DNA of 64,000 nt from Acanthococcus lagerstroemiae (GCA_031841125.1 CM063113.1:57095211-57159210); one strand, 5' to 3'; shown: positions 42,595 to 52,880, numbered from the stretch's first letter. Notes: generated by a model from the letters alone, not told the origin. Program-made: numbers and translations.

Positions 42595-43160
42595 TAAAAA
42601 AGATTCCCGTTTTGTCTTTAGAATACAAGAATATCCAGTGCTTTAAAAGCTTTTTAGGCTCATAAAAGGATTTTGGAAAGCAAGGTGAAATTTTCAATAA
42701 AAATAAAAATATAGAAAACTGTGTGAACCCAGTATTAACCTACAGTGCCCAAACTTGAGCCCTGACCCAAAGTCAACTGAAAGAACGAACAATACCCATG
42801 ATTCCATGCTACCCAGTATTCCGGGGATTCGGCTAAAAAATAAACTCAAGATTAGGGACATCAGGGAAAGAACTGGCACTATATAACTTACAAAATTAAA
42901 AATTTTTAACTCGCAGGTCGTACGTCCAGGAAGGGGGAGCAAAATGAAACCTAACGAGGACTTTATGGGTACCGCTGGACAGGAACAGGAAAAAGGGTAG
43001 CCTTGCCAAAAGGTGGTGTGACGAGATTTTAGATTATTTGAAGCCCGAACGGAGGACCACAGCCAGCACATAAAAACTCTGGAGACAGGTGACGGTAGCT
43101 TATGTCCTATGGTGGGTGGGACAGATGACGACTTACATAGGGTGTGAACACTATCACGCG
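42595..43160 (+). pseudogene. Outer RTE-like LINE, RT part 2 (after the nested element)
   Basis: Reading resumes with CFKSF, HKRILESKVKFSIKIKI, NPVLTYSAQT (42,728-42,757) and MIPCYPVFRG. The C-terminal tail, rich in Lys/Arg with GSLAKRWCDEI at about 42,996, runs across several frameshifts. Order and spacing continue those at 39,150-39,868, which supports the nesting model. Confidence 0.78.
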
Positions 43161-44600
43161 AGGCGTTCTTTATCTTTTTGCACACCTATTAGCCACTAAT
43201 AAGAAAATAATAAAAATTGTGCCTGAAAACAAACGAAAATCGCAAGAAATCTAAAAGACAAATTTATTTACCTAGAAAACGTACGTTATTTGCCTAAAAA
43301 TAACGAAACATCTAGTAGGAAAAGTTCGTATAATTACGAAAGAGATCGAAATTTTCGCGAAAAATCATCTTGTCGCCAAAAAATATTTCTCTAGCCTAAA
43401 TATCTGATAGGTCAGGCCTAGTGGAACGGAAAATCAGCGAAAAAGAGTGGCGAGATTTCGCGTTTTTTGGTTTATTACCCAGATATTAGCAGATCTGGTG
43501 ATCTCGAAGAACCGCCTGATGATAATTATTGCCATTCGACGACGATATTTCTTCCGTAATCGTTTTGTCGACCTTTGCAAAACTGGCAATGCGCATAATT
43601 CGCGTCGATCGTTTAGTTGATTTCGCGTTAGCTGCCCTCCCCCCCCCCTCCATACGAAACATCGAGGTCTGTCTCGATGCTACCGATATAACTTTGATTT
43701 GTACCCGCAACTCCGCCTTTTAGAAGAAATCAATCGTAGCGGGGAACTGCCCGCCAGGGTGCAGTTTTCCGCCTTTGTAATCGCACTCCGAGGGCACATG
43801 CTAACGATGTCTGTTCGAATAAGAAAAGAATTCGATTTTCGCGGCACGAGTCTACACAGCGACCAAATGGGCCAACTGCGAATTCGACTATCCACGAGTA
43901 AGGACCGCCACCGAGTGTCCCTCATCATACTCAATCCGGATCGAACATCCGATGATTCGATTTCTCGCATTCGTCCGTACAGTACCTATACATGATTGCT
44001 CGCAGAATTTCGGCACAGCAAATTGTAACGAGGTTCGAACTACCACCCGATCGACACGCGTTTTGGAAATTTTTCGGCACGATGCCCTCTCTTTAATTAC
44101 GGTGTCGAATGTACGAAAAACGCGACGCGAAAATTGGCAACAAGGCGAAATACTCATCAAGAGTGTTCTCGTTGTTAAACTGTGGTTTTCCTCTGCTGTA
44201 TCAAGAATCAAGATTGAAGACACTCGTACTTGGAAAACCGAAGAAGGAAGAAAAAAAAAGAAAAAGAAAAAGATTCGAAACTAAAATTGTGACCCAAGGC
44301 TTACTCCCATTCGAGGTCTTTGGAATTAGGCCAACGGTATGATAAGCGTTTCTCTATTCCAAAAGGTATACGTACGCTTCTTGCCAACGCACCCTTAAAT
44401 TTTATTTATAGTTTGTTGACTTCGGACAGAGAACTTACTTAGAAGAAACGGAAGGCAGGGGGACATGTATCAAGAAATATGGGCCACTTTTTTCTAAATG
44501 CAAATTAAGCGACCGGCGAATCATTTGCTTCGCGGATCGAGCAGTTCGATTTTGATTCATTCTAATTACAAAGGTATAGAGCAATAAGAATTACTTCGAA
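43161..44600. other. Apparently unique, CpG-containing DNA
   Basis: No transposon blocks. The tract 43,560-44,120 is CpG-containing and has long open frames on both strands (for example 43,952-44,284 +), but none has a recognisable domain. Could be host DNA or an old unrecognised repeat. Confidence 0.35.
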
Positions 44601-44639
44601 TCAGCAGCAACGTATAAAGAAAATCCGGAGCTGGAGCCA

Positions 44640-45070
44640 TGGGCGTGCTCCTGTTTTTCGGAGACGTTGCAGACCCCCCCCCCCCTCGAACAGAACTTAA
44701 CCCTCTTATTATAGTAAAAGATAATATATGTATCTACCTCCACATTCCTCGCAGAAAAGAACGCCATGCGGGTTGCTCGCCTGAAAAATCCGAAAATTGC
44801 AGGGGCAGACTAGCTACCTACTGATAAGACATAAAGGCAGACAAGAGCAAAGACCGAAAATTATGGTTATGGCCTTTTTTGGGAAGAGAAACGTATTGTG
44901 GCTTAAACATTTACCGATTCATCCATATTAGGATCTTTTACAGCGGAATTTTATTTTGTCGAATAATGCTAGATTGGACGTTATTGCCAAAAATAGTGTC
45001 GAAAATGCCCTTTTAGGGCCGAAAATGCCTTTTTAGCGTCAAAAAAGCTTTTTTAGGATCGAACAAGGGT
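44640..45070 (+). repeat. Repeat module with GGGTTGC(T/C) and 19-20-bp tandem units
   Basis: GCGGGTTGCTCGCCTGAAAAATC...TTGCAGGGGCAGA at 44,767-44,808 matches modules at 46,335-46,375 and 60,500-60,550. At 44,995-45,060 there are three ~19-20-bp units of the type GTCGAAAATGCCCTTTTAGG. A C-run (44,674-44,685) precedes. Confidence 0.65.
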
Positions 45071-45219
45071 GCTTCGCCCCCTGGCCGCTTCCCGGCCCAA
45101 TCCTTCCACCGTCGCTCGCTTCACTCGTGCCGGCCTTGTCCGACCACCACAGTCCTCAGTGTTTGGTGTAAAATTTTTGTTCCTGAGTTGAGCTTTGCTG
45201 TGGGCTTCTTTTGGTCCCC

Positions 45220-46170
45220 CTCTATCAGCGGTCCTCAATCTACCACCATGAACCACCTTCCATTCTTTCTTCATCACGAGCCTCCTCCTCCACCGCGACC
45301 CCCTCGTTCACCACGGTCGCTCTCCACCTCCACGGTCACACTTCAACAGTCCCTCAGCCACGAACTGCTTCCCCACAACGGCCATAATCTACCAGAGGCT
45401 TCAAAGCCCACCCCATGGTCTTTTACCTCCGCAGTATCCCCCCTGCGAACCCTTCCCTCTCCCTTGGACTTCCTCCTCACCTCTACAATCATCGACTACC
45501 ACAACCGACCTCCACTACCTGGGCCTTAATCTCTTCACATTACCCTCTCCCTCACTCCATGACTTTCTCCATCCATAGCTTCTCTCCCACATGGCACCCT
45601 CTGTCCATCCCTCCGATCATCACCCAGTCCTCCATATAGTCTCCCCCATCACCCTCTTCCACCCGGAGTGCCCTCCCCCATTGACCCCCTCCACACCACT
45701 ATGTGCTTTATTTCTGTGAACGTAACACGCCCCCACTAAAACCTCTTCACCCATCACTACGTCCTCCCCAATTGCGGCCTTAATCCCTCGCTACAGCCTT
45801 CCCCTTCCACTGCTCCTTCTCTGCGGCCTCCTCATCCCAACTCCCTCAAAGATCCCTTGGTCCTCCACTCAGGAGCTCCCACCACCATGACCACCCATCC
45901 CTTTCAGATCCCCTCCGCCAGCCCCTCCCGCACCACGGCGTTCATTTCCCTCCCTGGTCCCTCTTTCACCCAGGACTTCCTCCTCCACCAGGACCTCTTA
46001 CTCACCATTACCCCCACCACCAAGGGCCTTTATCTCCCTCCTGAGACCACGCCCTCATGGATCTCCCCCTCATTCTGGAGCTCCCTCCATCATGAACCAA
46101 CTCCTAGGGGTAGGCTACCCCTGGTGAAATGAGCAATTAAGGGGCAGTGTAGACAACCCGCAGTATTTTT
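45220..46170 (+). repeat. CT-rich repeat family, copy 1
   Basis: Strongly pyrimidine-rich on the plus strand. The part 45,430-46,110 is about 90% identical by eye to the reverse complement of 60,968-61,640. It ends with GGTAGGCTACCCCTGG and CAATTAAGGGGCAGTGTAG, also found near 60,690-60,735. Open Pro/Ser/Thr-rich frames (for example 45,857-46,132) are compositional: most differences from the second copy over a ~200-bp aligned stretch change the amino acid. Confidence 0.85.
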
Positions 46171-46490
46171 TTGTTTTTTTTTCTTTCTCGAAGGTTTTGA
46201 TGGCGTCAGTGGCGGTGGGGGATTTTACTTCTTTAGTTTACAGAGAGATATGTCTTTTTATGTCGGTTATGTCTTAAAACTTAGAGATCTTTTATGTTAG
46301 AACAGATTATGTCCATGAAAGTAGCCGATCTGCCCCTGCAATTTTTATGATTTTTAGGTAGGCAACCCGTAGCGCGTTTTTTCCCCGGAGGTGGCGGTGG
46401 CAGCGGCGGATTTTACATTTTTGGTATATAGAGAGAAAGGCCTTTTTAGCGCCAAAAACGGATTCACAATTTCGATTTTTTTTTCAGGCA
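46171..46490 (+). repeat. GACATAA/GGTAGGCAACCC repeat module
   Basis: ATATGTCTTTTTATGTCGG, TTATGTCTTAAAACTTAGAG, ATCTTTTATGTTAGAACAG and CTGCCCCTGCAATTTTTATG, then GGTAGGCAACCCG, are inverted copies of the modules repeated several times at 60,230-60,960. No coding domain. Confidence 0.75.
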
Positions 46491-46495
46491 TTGCA

Positions 46496-46910
46496 AAAGC
46501 CAACTCTTCAGCAGCCGTGTTGTTCCGATACTGACCTATGGATGCCAAACCTGGACAATTTCAAAACGAATTGAGAACAAAGTCTACGCTACACAAGACT
46601 CTATCGAGAGATCCATGCTTGGTCTCAAACTGAGAGACAAGGTATGGCTAACAAAAATGTGGTGCACTTTGTCAAAATATTAAAATGGGACTGGGCAGGG
46701 CACCTATGCAAATTGAAGAACCAACATTGGTCACAAAAAATTACCTTCTGGCAAATCAGAGGAAGGAGAAAGCCAGGAAAACAGAGGACCAGGTGGATGG
46801 ACGACATCTGTAAGTTTAGCAAAACCAAACTCTTCCACAGAACAGCCACTGCCCGGGTCGAATGGGCTAGGTTGAGGGAGGCATTTGCCCAAGATAAGGG
46901 CTTCTGAAGC
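46496..46910 (+). pseudogene. RTE-like LINE, C-terminal fragment
   Basis: LTYGCQTWTISKRIENK (46,531-46,580) and SIERSMLGLKLRDK, then after a frameshift a frame 46,644-46,907 with LKWDWAGHLCKLKNQHW, GRRKPGKQRTRWMDDI and EWARLREAFAQDKGF, the C-terminal tail of RTE-like LINEs. It is inserted next to the repeat module ending at about 46,490. Confidence 0.85.
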
Positions 46911-48110
46911 CACCCATTGTAACTGCAGAAGTACCATAACTTGTCATGCGCAACAAATGCTGTTTCATCAAGTAAAAGAAACTGACGCTAAATGCATCCA
47001 CGCCATTAGATGTTACAGGTTGTGATAACGAAGTTGCTGCCCTGTTATCAGTCTATCGTACCCATTGTACTATAACACTTCAGTAGTAGCGTAGTCTCTG
47101 TGTACCCCACAAGTATCAAAATAATGCTGGGGAGTTTTCAGTGGCGCGAGAGAGGGATCCTCTAAGCCCTCCTATTTGCGTACACGGCACCCGTGTTATT
47201 TACATCGGATCCCAATACATCAAAAATTGATCCTCATTTCTGATATTCTTTTCGCGTATGCACTTGCGGTAACCGCGGTAACTTCGAGCTTTCGAGTCGC
47301 GCTCGAGCCGAAGACATCGAGCGGCGAGAGTAGTCGCTGTAAAAGCTTTTCAAAACACGAAATTCGATACGGCGATTTATATTCTTCATTTCGTATTCGC
47401 TTTCAATTCCGTCTCCGCGGGTAATTCCCTAACAAGTAACATTGATTTATGGACGCGCAAGAGGGCGAAAGAGCGAGCGAGATGGGAAGGTGGAGGAACG
47501 CAGCAAAAGAGACTTCTCGCCGCAAAACTTATCGGCATCGGCAGCCGACAGCGTAGCTGGAAAATTTTTAAATAGCGATTCGGTCGAGGTGAAATATGGA
47601 TTTCGAATATGGAAAATAAACGCCACACAGCGAATACGTCCGAAGTTTTCCAAGCAATGCTGGAGCGGGAAAAGACGCGCGGCGGAAGGCGGCGAGGCGC
47701 GGCATATCGTCGGTCTGAAAGCTGAAAGCTATACATGTAATGAAGTTCGAAGCGTCGAACTTTTATGCTAACCGTTATCGGCGCGCGTATCTTATTATCG
47801 CGTCGTGTTTTCTAATTAACGTGAAAGGAAACACAGGCGCACGGTGCACTGGTATTATGAGTTAGTGACCCGGTTATGGAATTCGAATATGCGAATTTTC
47901 GACGGGTACGTAGAAATAGGTTAGAAGGTTGTAAATTCCGCCGAACTCGGATGTCGGGCTGCGGTATGCTTGATAAACAAACTTTTGATTCCTAAAATTG
48001 AGCGGGAAATAGTGTATTAGGCAACTAGGTTAGAAAGTGAGTGATTTCCGACAAGCTATGAAGTTTGCGGCACGCTGAAGTCTTCTTCTTCTGGCGAGTC
48101 AATTCTGACT
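46911..48110. other. Apparently unique, CpG-containing DNA
   Basis: No transposon blocks. CpG-rich around 47,270-47,740, with open frames on both strands but no recognisable domain. Confidence 0.35.
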
Positions 48111-48115
48111 ATGGC

Positions 48116-48445
48116 TTATTTGACTTCTTCGCGCATGTGTGTCTTAACATGTGCGATTACTCCAATCTCGGATTCAGGATACCAACCAACGACATCCTCA
48201 CCGACACTGCAGGAGCAGATAACAAACACTGACAGGAGTCGGTGAGTTAAGTTTGAAGTGGCATCCTGGGCACTGCGAACGACTCTCCCGTCCCGGAGAA
48301 AATCCAGTACTTCAAAGAAGTCTGACTTCACAGCAGTATTTTCATTTTCAATAGCAATATGGAAATCGCACTACAGTTCGTTCAAGACCCCAAATATTTC
48401 ATCAACTATCTTCGGGAGAACGAAAAGATGATTCAAGTAGTCAAG
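48116..48445 (-). pseudogene. Unidentified coding-like segment with one internal stop
   Basis: On the minus strand about 105 codons have balanced, protein-like composition (…VDEIFGVLNEL, one TAG, then CDFHIAIENENTAVKSDFFE and VLDFLRDGRVVRSAQDATSN…, ending THMREEVK). An intact part runs 48,331-48,116. I do not recognise the family. It could be a decayed transposon ORF or an old exon. Confidence 0.3.
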
Positions 48446-50970
48446 TATTCAAGATAAGCACGAGGGGCGGGGAGGGGGGGGTAAGAACTATAATTCTTAG
48501 GCACTTATTCCGAAATGATCTCTTAGGATATCTACCACAGTTAAAATATGAAATGGGGGGAGAACTTTTGTGGGATGGAGAGGGACGTTGAGGGTCGTCA
48601 TTATCTGATTTAAAGAGCCGTTCTCCAGTTCCGATAGTTTATTTTCAATCAGTTATACACTGAGGGTTTTTTCAGGTGAATGGCGAGAGAGGTTAGGGCA
48701 GAAATCAATTACTAGATATGTAATAGTATCAGTGGCCAGACTAGGTCAAATTTCCGACTCTGGTTGCATAATTCAACAAATTGTATGTTTCCTTTTTGAA
48801 AGCAGAACTTTCATGAAGCCGTTTTCAAGGAAAGTACACTCATATAAACGGTGCACTAGAATGATTCCTATTTTGCAAACGTTTTTGAACTATATTTTTA
48901 GGGTGTTTGCCCACGCGCAACGCTGCAAGCACCCTATTGTAATCAAATTTTCATCCTCATCATCATTTCTTTAAATACAACTGAAGTGTTTACAGCTCAT
49001 AGTTCAGTTTTAGCTCAGTCTTGTTCTCTGTCAACAGCTGCCATCTATCGATAAGTCGGTTTACTATTATGAATGTATCCCTCAGAGATATCTTCTCATT
49101 ATGCTGACAATTTACAAATGCAACTTGTTCACGTTTTATTTTGTAATTTTGTATTTTACTCATGACAGTATTTTGCGACTCATACTTTTCTACAAAAGGA
49201 ACTATTTCCTCAAAGAAAGTGAAGACATTAACTGGATTTAGAAGAGGTAAGTGTATTGTTTGTCAAGTTTTGTTTTTGAAATGAAAGATAATCTTTCTCG
49301 CATTTGAACGGTTCGCGAATATTCCACGCGTTGTGTGACCAGGAGTGGAGCGTGGAGCTAATGTCTTTGCGTCTTATAAACATTGGAATGAGGAGTAAGA
49401 ACACATTAGTGTGCGTTTTCTGAAGCAAGAACACAACTTTATTTGAATCGAAGTAAAATTCCTCGTTTATTTGAATCAAAACAAAATTCCTGTCCCTCTT
49501 TGAATTGTTATCAGCAGTTATCAGTTCACATTAATTGAAACTTGTGAGTTTTGAAATTCCTTGGATTTACCTATGTCCTTTGAATTTATTTGTCTTGTAA
49601 AGGCAGAGTGTTTGATTTAGGCTAGCCGCTTGGAATGAATTAAACGGAAAATGGAAATGTATTCTAGTATATTCTATGTTGATCAAAATCTGCTGCATGA
49701 TTGCAATCTGCAGCTTCACAGTCTGAAGCCTTGAACTTTTATGATGTGCGTGTAGCGTCATCAGCTTTTATGTTCCCGGGGAAAAAGAAGACGTTAGTGA
49801 CTTCAAATCACCGTTCGCTTATCAAAAAGTACCTATTCTACACTAGCATTCTACAATTTGCACAGTCCCAATGGCAAACACCTTGTTACTATCTTGCGAT
49901 CCGCAAGGTCGCTTGTTTCTTTTTTATGGCTTAGTTTATCCAGAATTTCAGTCCTAATGGTCAAGATCAACCCATGTACTAAAGTTGTAATTATGTGAAC
50001 AAATTGGGGTGGGTTTATCTGGACTAGAGAGCAAAAATTTTGGGAGGAGTCTCAAGTCAGAAAAAGGACAAAAATGTTTACAGACTAAGTCTGGAAAAAC
50101 TCAACGAACTAAGGTACTGATACTCTAGGACATATTTTATTACAGAAGAAAAACTTTATTTTTCATATTATTATATTAAATACTATGTACTGTATCAGAA
50201 AGCACCTCGTGATATTCATCAACATAATATGTATGATCAACTAATGAACAAATGTTGATCCGAATTTGGTTAGCTTTATTCAAACCGGCTCTGACCCTGG
50301 TTATGGGGGGGGGGTCGTGTCGTTGAATGCACCCGGTCTGGGATAGAAAACGTGAAAAATGATAACACTCGGGAAAATGGAAAAACAAACTAGATGGCGC
50401 TAGGAAACGACAGGAAAAATAAAATAGGTGGCGTTAGGAGACGATGGGAAAACGAAAAACAAGTGAGCTTAAAGGCCACAGCGGGTAAGTTAGGAAAAGG
50501 TCAAGGGAATTTTTGGAAGAGGAAACGACTTTGTGACATTCGGTCATATACACAGAACCGAAGTGTCAGGATACCACAACATTTAAAAACAATGGACTCT
50601 TTCGTAACGCGAAAATAATTATTATGCGGTCTTTAGATTTTTTTCTTCAAATTTTGTGGATTAGTTACTCTTCTCCTAAAATCTCGGAAGTCTCTTTCAT
50701 TCACCCGTATCTATATTTGCGAAGAAGAGGGGAGTCGAAGAAAAACCCGATGGCAGGATGTTCCAGAAGGTGAATTCATTGGTTTTCAAATTTTCGTTTC
50801 ATTACGACTTTCTCAAAAAAATTTTTACACTAGAGAGAGGAGCTAGACTGAATATTTTTTCATTTCGCGTCTTTTCGCGCCGATTTTCAAATTCTCGCGA
50901 ACAGGATGAGATGAAAACACGAAACACGAAACCGCTGATATTGGGAGAAGTGTATAGGGATTGGTTCGAG
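48446..50970. other. Non-coding segment with minor repeats
   Basis: G-runs near 48,470 and 50,306. At 50,391-50,450 two ~32-bp units of the type AGATGGCGCTAGGAAACGAC occur. A GTTGAATGCACCCGG segment at about 50,323 resembles the 3' end of the nested LINE near 39,957. No gene recognised. Confidence 0.45.
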
Positions 50971-50977
50971 TTTCGTC

Positions 50978-51189
50978 ATACTCACTGATTGGACAGACTG
51001 CATAATCACATGCAACCAATAGGAGCACAAGACTAAATAGTTTCACCATACGGTACTACTCTTGACTATGACTACACGACCACAAGAGAGACAAGTCTCA
51101 TTTAGGGTACTCCACTGATGATGGTGTAACAGCCGAAAGCGCTCTGGAATACAGAAGAATGAAAAAGTGAATTCGCACACCCTACACAT
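50978..51189 (-). mobile_element. Partial copy of the 13,007-13,399 MITE
   Basis: GATTGGACAGACTGCAT, AGGAGCACAAGACTAAA, CACCATACGGTA, AAGAGAGACAAGTCTCATTT, AGGGTACTCCACTGATGATGG and CAGCCGAAAGCGCTCTGGAA, then CGCACACCCTA, are the reverse complement of 13,017-13,210. Only one half and one terminus are present. The LTR retrotransposon is inserted 8 bp beyond its end. Confidence 0.85.
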
Positions 51190-51191
51190 GG

Positions 51192-51197
51192 TATATG
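51192..51197. repeat. Target-site duplication, left copy
   Basis: TATATG immediately precedes the 5' LTR and recurs at 56,288-56,293. Because the LTR end is itself TATTATA, the true duplication may be 4 nt (TATG, if the LTR is 290 bp) up to 6 nt (if 288 bp). Confidence 0.75.
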
Positions 51198-51487
51198 TGT
51201 AAGATTCATTTACTCGCTATTATTCTTATCTCCCTCTGAATCTTGTTCTTTCCCATTTATCGTTTATTCGCTCTCTATTACCTGATTAATCTTGTCATAT
51301 CTAAACGCTTTTTCCTTGATACACTTTCGTTTCATAATTCAGTGTGCTCTCTGTCGCTCTGTTGACCGTTCGTTTTTCTCACTCAGAAACGACTTGTTTT
51401 TGGAATTAGCTGTTAATTTACAAATAAAGCTCATTCCTTCAGTCGTTTCGCCTTTATTGATCGCTCGTCGCACTCAGAAATATTATA
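51198..51487 (+). repeat. 5' LTR (290 bp)
   Basis: Begins TGTAAGATTC and ends AGAAATATTATA. By eye identical over its length to 56,000-56,289. It contains TCAGT at 51,339-51,343, which could be an arthropod initiator, and AATAAA at 51,423-51,428. The segment 51,395-51,407 is the complement of the primer site just downstream and would be the start of R if the element self-primes. Confidence 0.95.
51395..51407 (+). promoter_or_regulatory. Predicted self-primer segment in the LTR (start of R)
   Basis: TGTTTTTGGAATT is the exact reverse complement of the 13 nt at 51,488-51,500. In Tf1/sushi-type elements the first bases of the mRNA anneal to the site next to the LTR and are cut to prime minus-strand DNA. 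The predicted transcription start is therefore at or close to 51,395. Confidence 0.75.
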
Positions 51488-51500
51488 AATTCCAAAAACA
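51488..51500 (+). promoter_or_regulatory. Primer binding site, self-complementary to the LTR
   Basis: AATTCCAAAAACA begins at the first base after the LTR. It lacks the TGG that begins tRNA-primed sites. Its complement is in the LTR at 51,395-51,407. Confidence 0.8.
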
Positions 51501-51660
51501 TCTACTGTTTCGTGAATTTCGCTTTTAACCTTTTATTTCACTCTCAAGATTTTTTTCTCTCGAATTGTGCATTCGTCTTTGAATATTTTGTTCGTAACCG
51601 ATTTTTTTTTCTCCTCAAGAACTTTATTTACTGTTCGAATTTTTCATCTTCTTACTGATC

Positions 51661-52146
51661 ATGTCAACTCGAATCACGTTTACTTTCGCTAGCGAAGCTT
51701 CTCTGTTGAGCCCAAAGACTACTGTCATCCATGTCAAAACTATGCAACTGGTACAGGATGGTCCGGTCTATGCGTTCCCGCCGGATCTACAGGCTGTCGA
51801 ACTACACCAAGAATTGCTCTCAACCGCAGCAGGTAAACTTATAAAAAAGGCTCTTGATACACGCGGAAAATTTCGAACCGTCCACATTACCTGCACCTCG
51901 GATCTCTTTATAAAATATGTCGATACTGACGGCAACCCTGTTTTCATGGACACGCTTCTCGAAGAATGGAGACCACCGGCACGCTCTGCAGCATACTCCA
52001 CTATGTCATCCTCCAACACCGCTCTCAACCTAAATGATGTACAACCAACACAGGAGGAACCAAAAGGAAATCTTTATCATCAATTACAAAGGATATGGTC
52101 CTTGAGAAGTTTGGTAAAAGTCAAGTTAATGCAGCGTCATGGATAG
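51661..52146 (+). CDS. gag: Gag, N-terminal part
   Basis: Starts at the first ATG after the 5' LTR (51,661) and stays open for 161 codons. The last ~25 codons are out of the gag frame, because the coding-like sequence passes to another frame at about 52,061-52,090. The N-terminal region (MSTRITFTFASEASLLSP...) has no motif I can name. A predicted leader of ~160 nt precedes it. The frame change equals loss of one base near the A/G-rich tract at 52,061-52,070. No canonical slippery heptamer is in phase there, so mutation is more likely than programmed frameshifting. Confidence 0.75.
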   Translation: MSTRITFTFASEASLLSPKTTVIHVKTMQLVQDGPVYAFPPDLQAVELHQELLSTAAGKLIKKALDTRGKFRTVHITCTSDLFIKYVDTDGNPVFMDTLLEEWRPPARSAAYSTMSSSNTALNLNDVQPTQEEPKGNLYHQLQRIWSLRSLVKVKLMQRHG

Positions 52147-52844
52147 ACATTTTTGAATCAGAATGTGCCCGGTTGGACATTGAAGAGGGAAGATATTGGG
52201 AAGCCTTACGTCTTTTTCTGGAGGGTCACGCTTTGAGTTGGTACGATTCACGACGCCAAACTCTCAGGGATTCAACTTGGAATTCGTGGAGAGCGCTCTT
52301 TCTAGATTCGTTTGCACCAAAGGGTTGGTCCGATGTTCGCGCTGCACTCTCTTTTCGCTACATTTCCGGTTCACTGGTGGAATATGCGATTCGCAAAGAA
52401 AATTTATTGATTAATATGTATCGTAGGATTGACGAAGAGATGCGCATATTGTTAATCACCGCCAACCTACCCTACACAGTTCAAGAAAAGCTTGATCGCT
52501 CTGAAATACCATCCGTAAGTGAATTATTTAAAAAATTAAACGTGATTGATCGTCCCACTCGCTCTATTCGTTCGCCAAATGACCCGTTGCCTCGCTCAAA
52601 TAATAGTAACGCATCTGCTTCAATTAAACTTCGCGTACCTTGCGGATATTGTGTAAAAAAGGGCTTTGAACGTTTCCACGCTGAATCAAATTGTATTACA
52701 AAAACGCTTGATCAGAAACGTAATGCAAATAAATTTAACGTAAATACTGACTCGAATAGTCAGAAGTCAAAAAACCATGTAATGAATAGTTTAGATGTTA
52801 ACGAAGTTCTTGACGAAATCGAAGTACAGTCAAAAAACGTGTAA
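52070..52844 (+). CDS. gag: Gag, capsid and nucleocapsid part
   Basis: Open frame (ATG at 52,095 is internal) with the conserved retrotransposon Gag blocks ASWIDIFESECARLDI, WEALRLFLEGHALSWYD and WNSWRALFLDSF, typical of gypsy capsids. A zinc-knuckle-like C-x2-C-x8-H-x4-C (CGYCVKKGFERFHAESNC) follows at about 52,640-52,695; its spacing is longer than the usual C-x2-C-x4-H-x4-C. It ends at the TAA at 52,842-52,844, right after the frameshift signal into pol. Confidence 0.88.
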
Positions 52845-52880
52845 GCCCTCCGCTTATTTTATTGGATTTTGCTTGCGGGG
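52832..52880 (+). promoter_or_regulatory. Programmed -1 ribosomal frameshift signal (gag to pol)
   Basis: The slippery heptamer A AAA AAC at 52,832-52,838 is in the gag phase (codons AAA AAC GTG TAA). After 9 nt a stem CTCCGC (52,848-52,853) can pair with GCGGGG (52,875-52,880; one G-U pair) around a 21-nt loop. The pol frame is -1 relative to gag and is open from the slip site. Confidence 0.82.

Larger units (their letters stand above)
39868..42595 (-). mobile_element. Nested RTE-like LINE, 2.7 kb, endonuclease to 3' tail
   Basis: The best-preserved LINE of the window, on the minus strand. Endonuclease blocks: GGVSFYINKNGK (about 42,580), KVIQVYAPSN (about 42,480), MGDWNARIGKD (42,369-42,337), and W-x-S, IDHLLI and SDHR within 42,238-41,447. 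RT blocks: KVTGPDVMENEL, SEIILLYKKGDRSDLN, EQAGFRAGYSTIDHI, LLFIDFNKAFDSVEHWV, KGVKQGDPLSPNLF, NNLRYADDK, LGQTVAFE, LTYGAQT. C-terminal block: GRPSTRWKDEI. The T-rich plus-strand tract at 39,868-39,895 is its A-rich 3' tail. It is 5'-truncated and broken by a few frameshifts, so inactive. Confidence 0.92.

Noticed and set aside
45857..46132. Pro/Ser/Thr-rich ORF conserved with 61,405-60,980
   Set aside because: Over the aligned stretch, differences between copies are mostly amino-acid-changing and composition is a simple CT-rich bias, so a protein-coding role is not supported.
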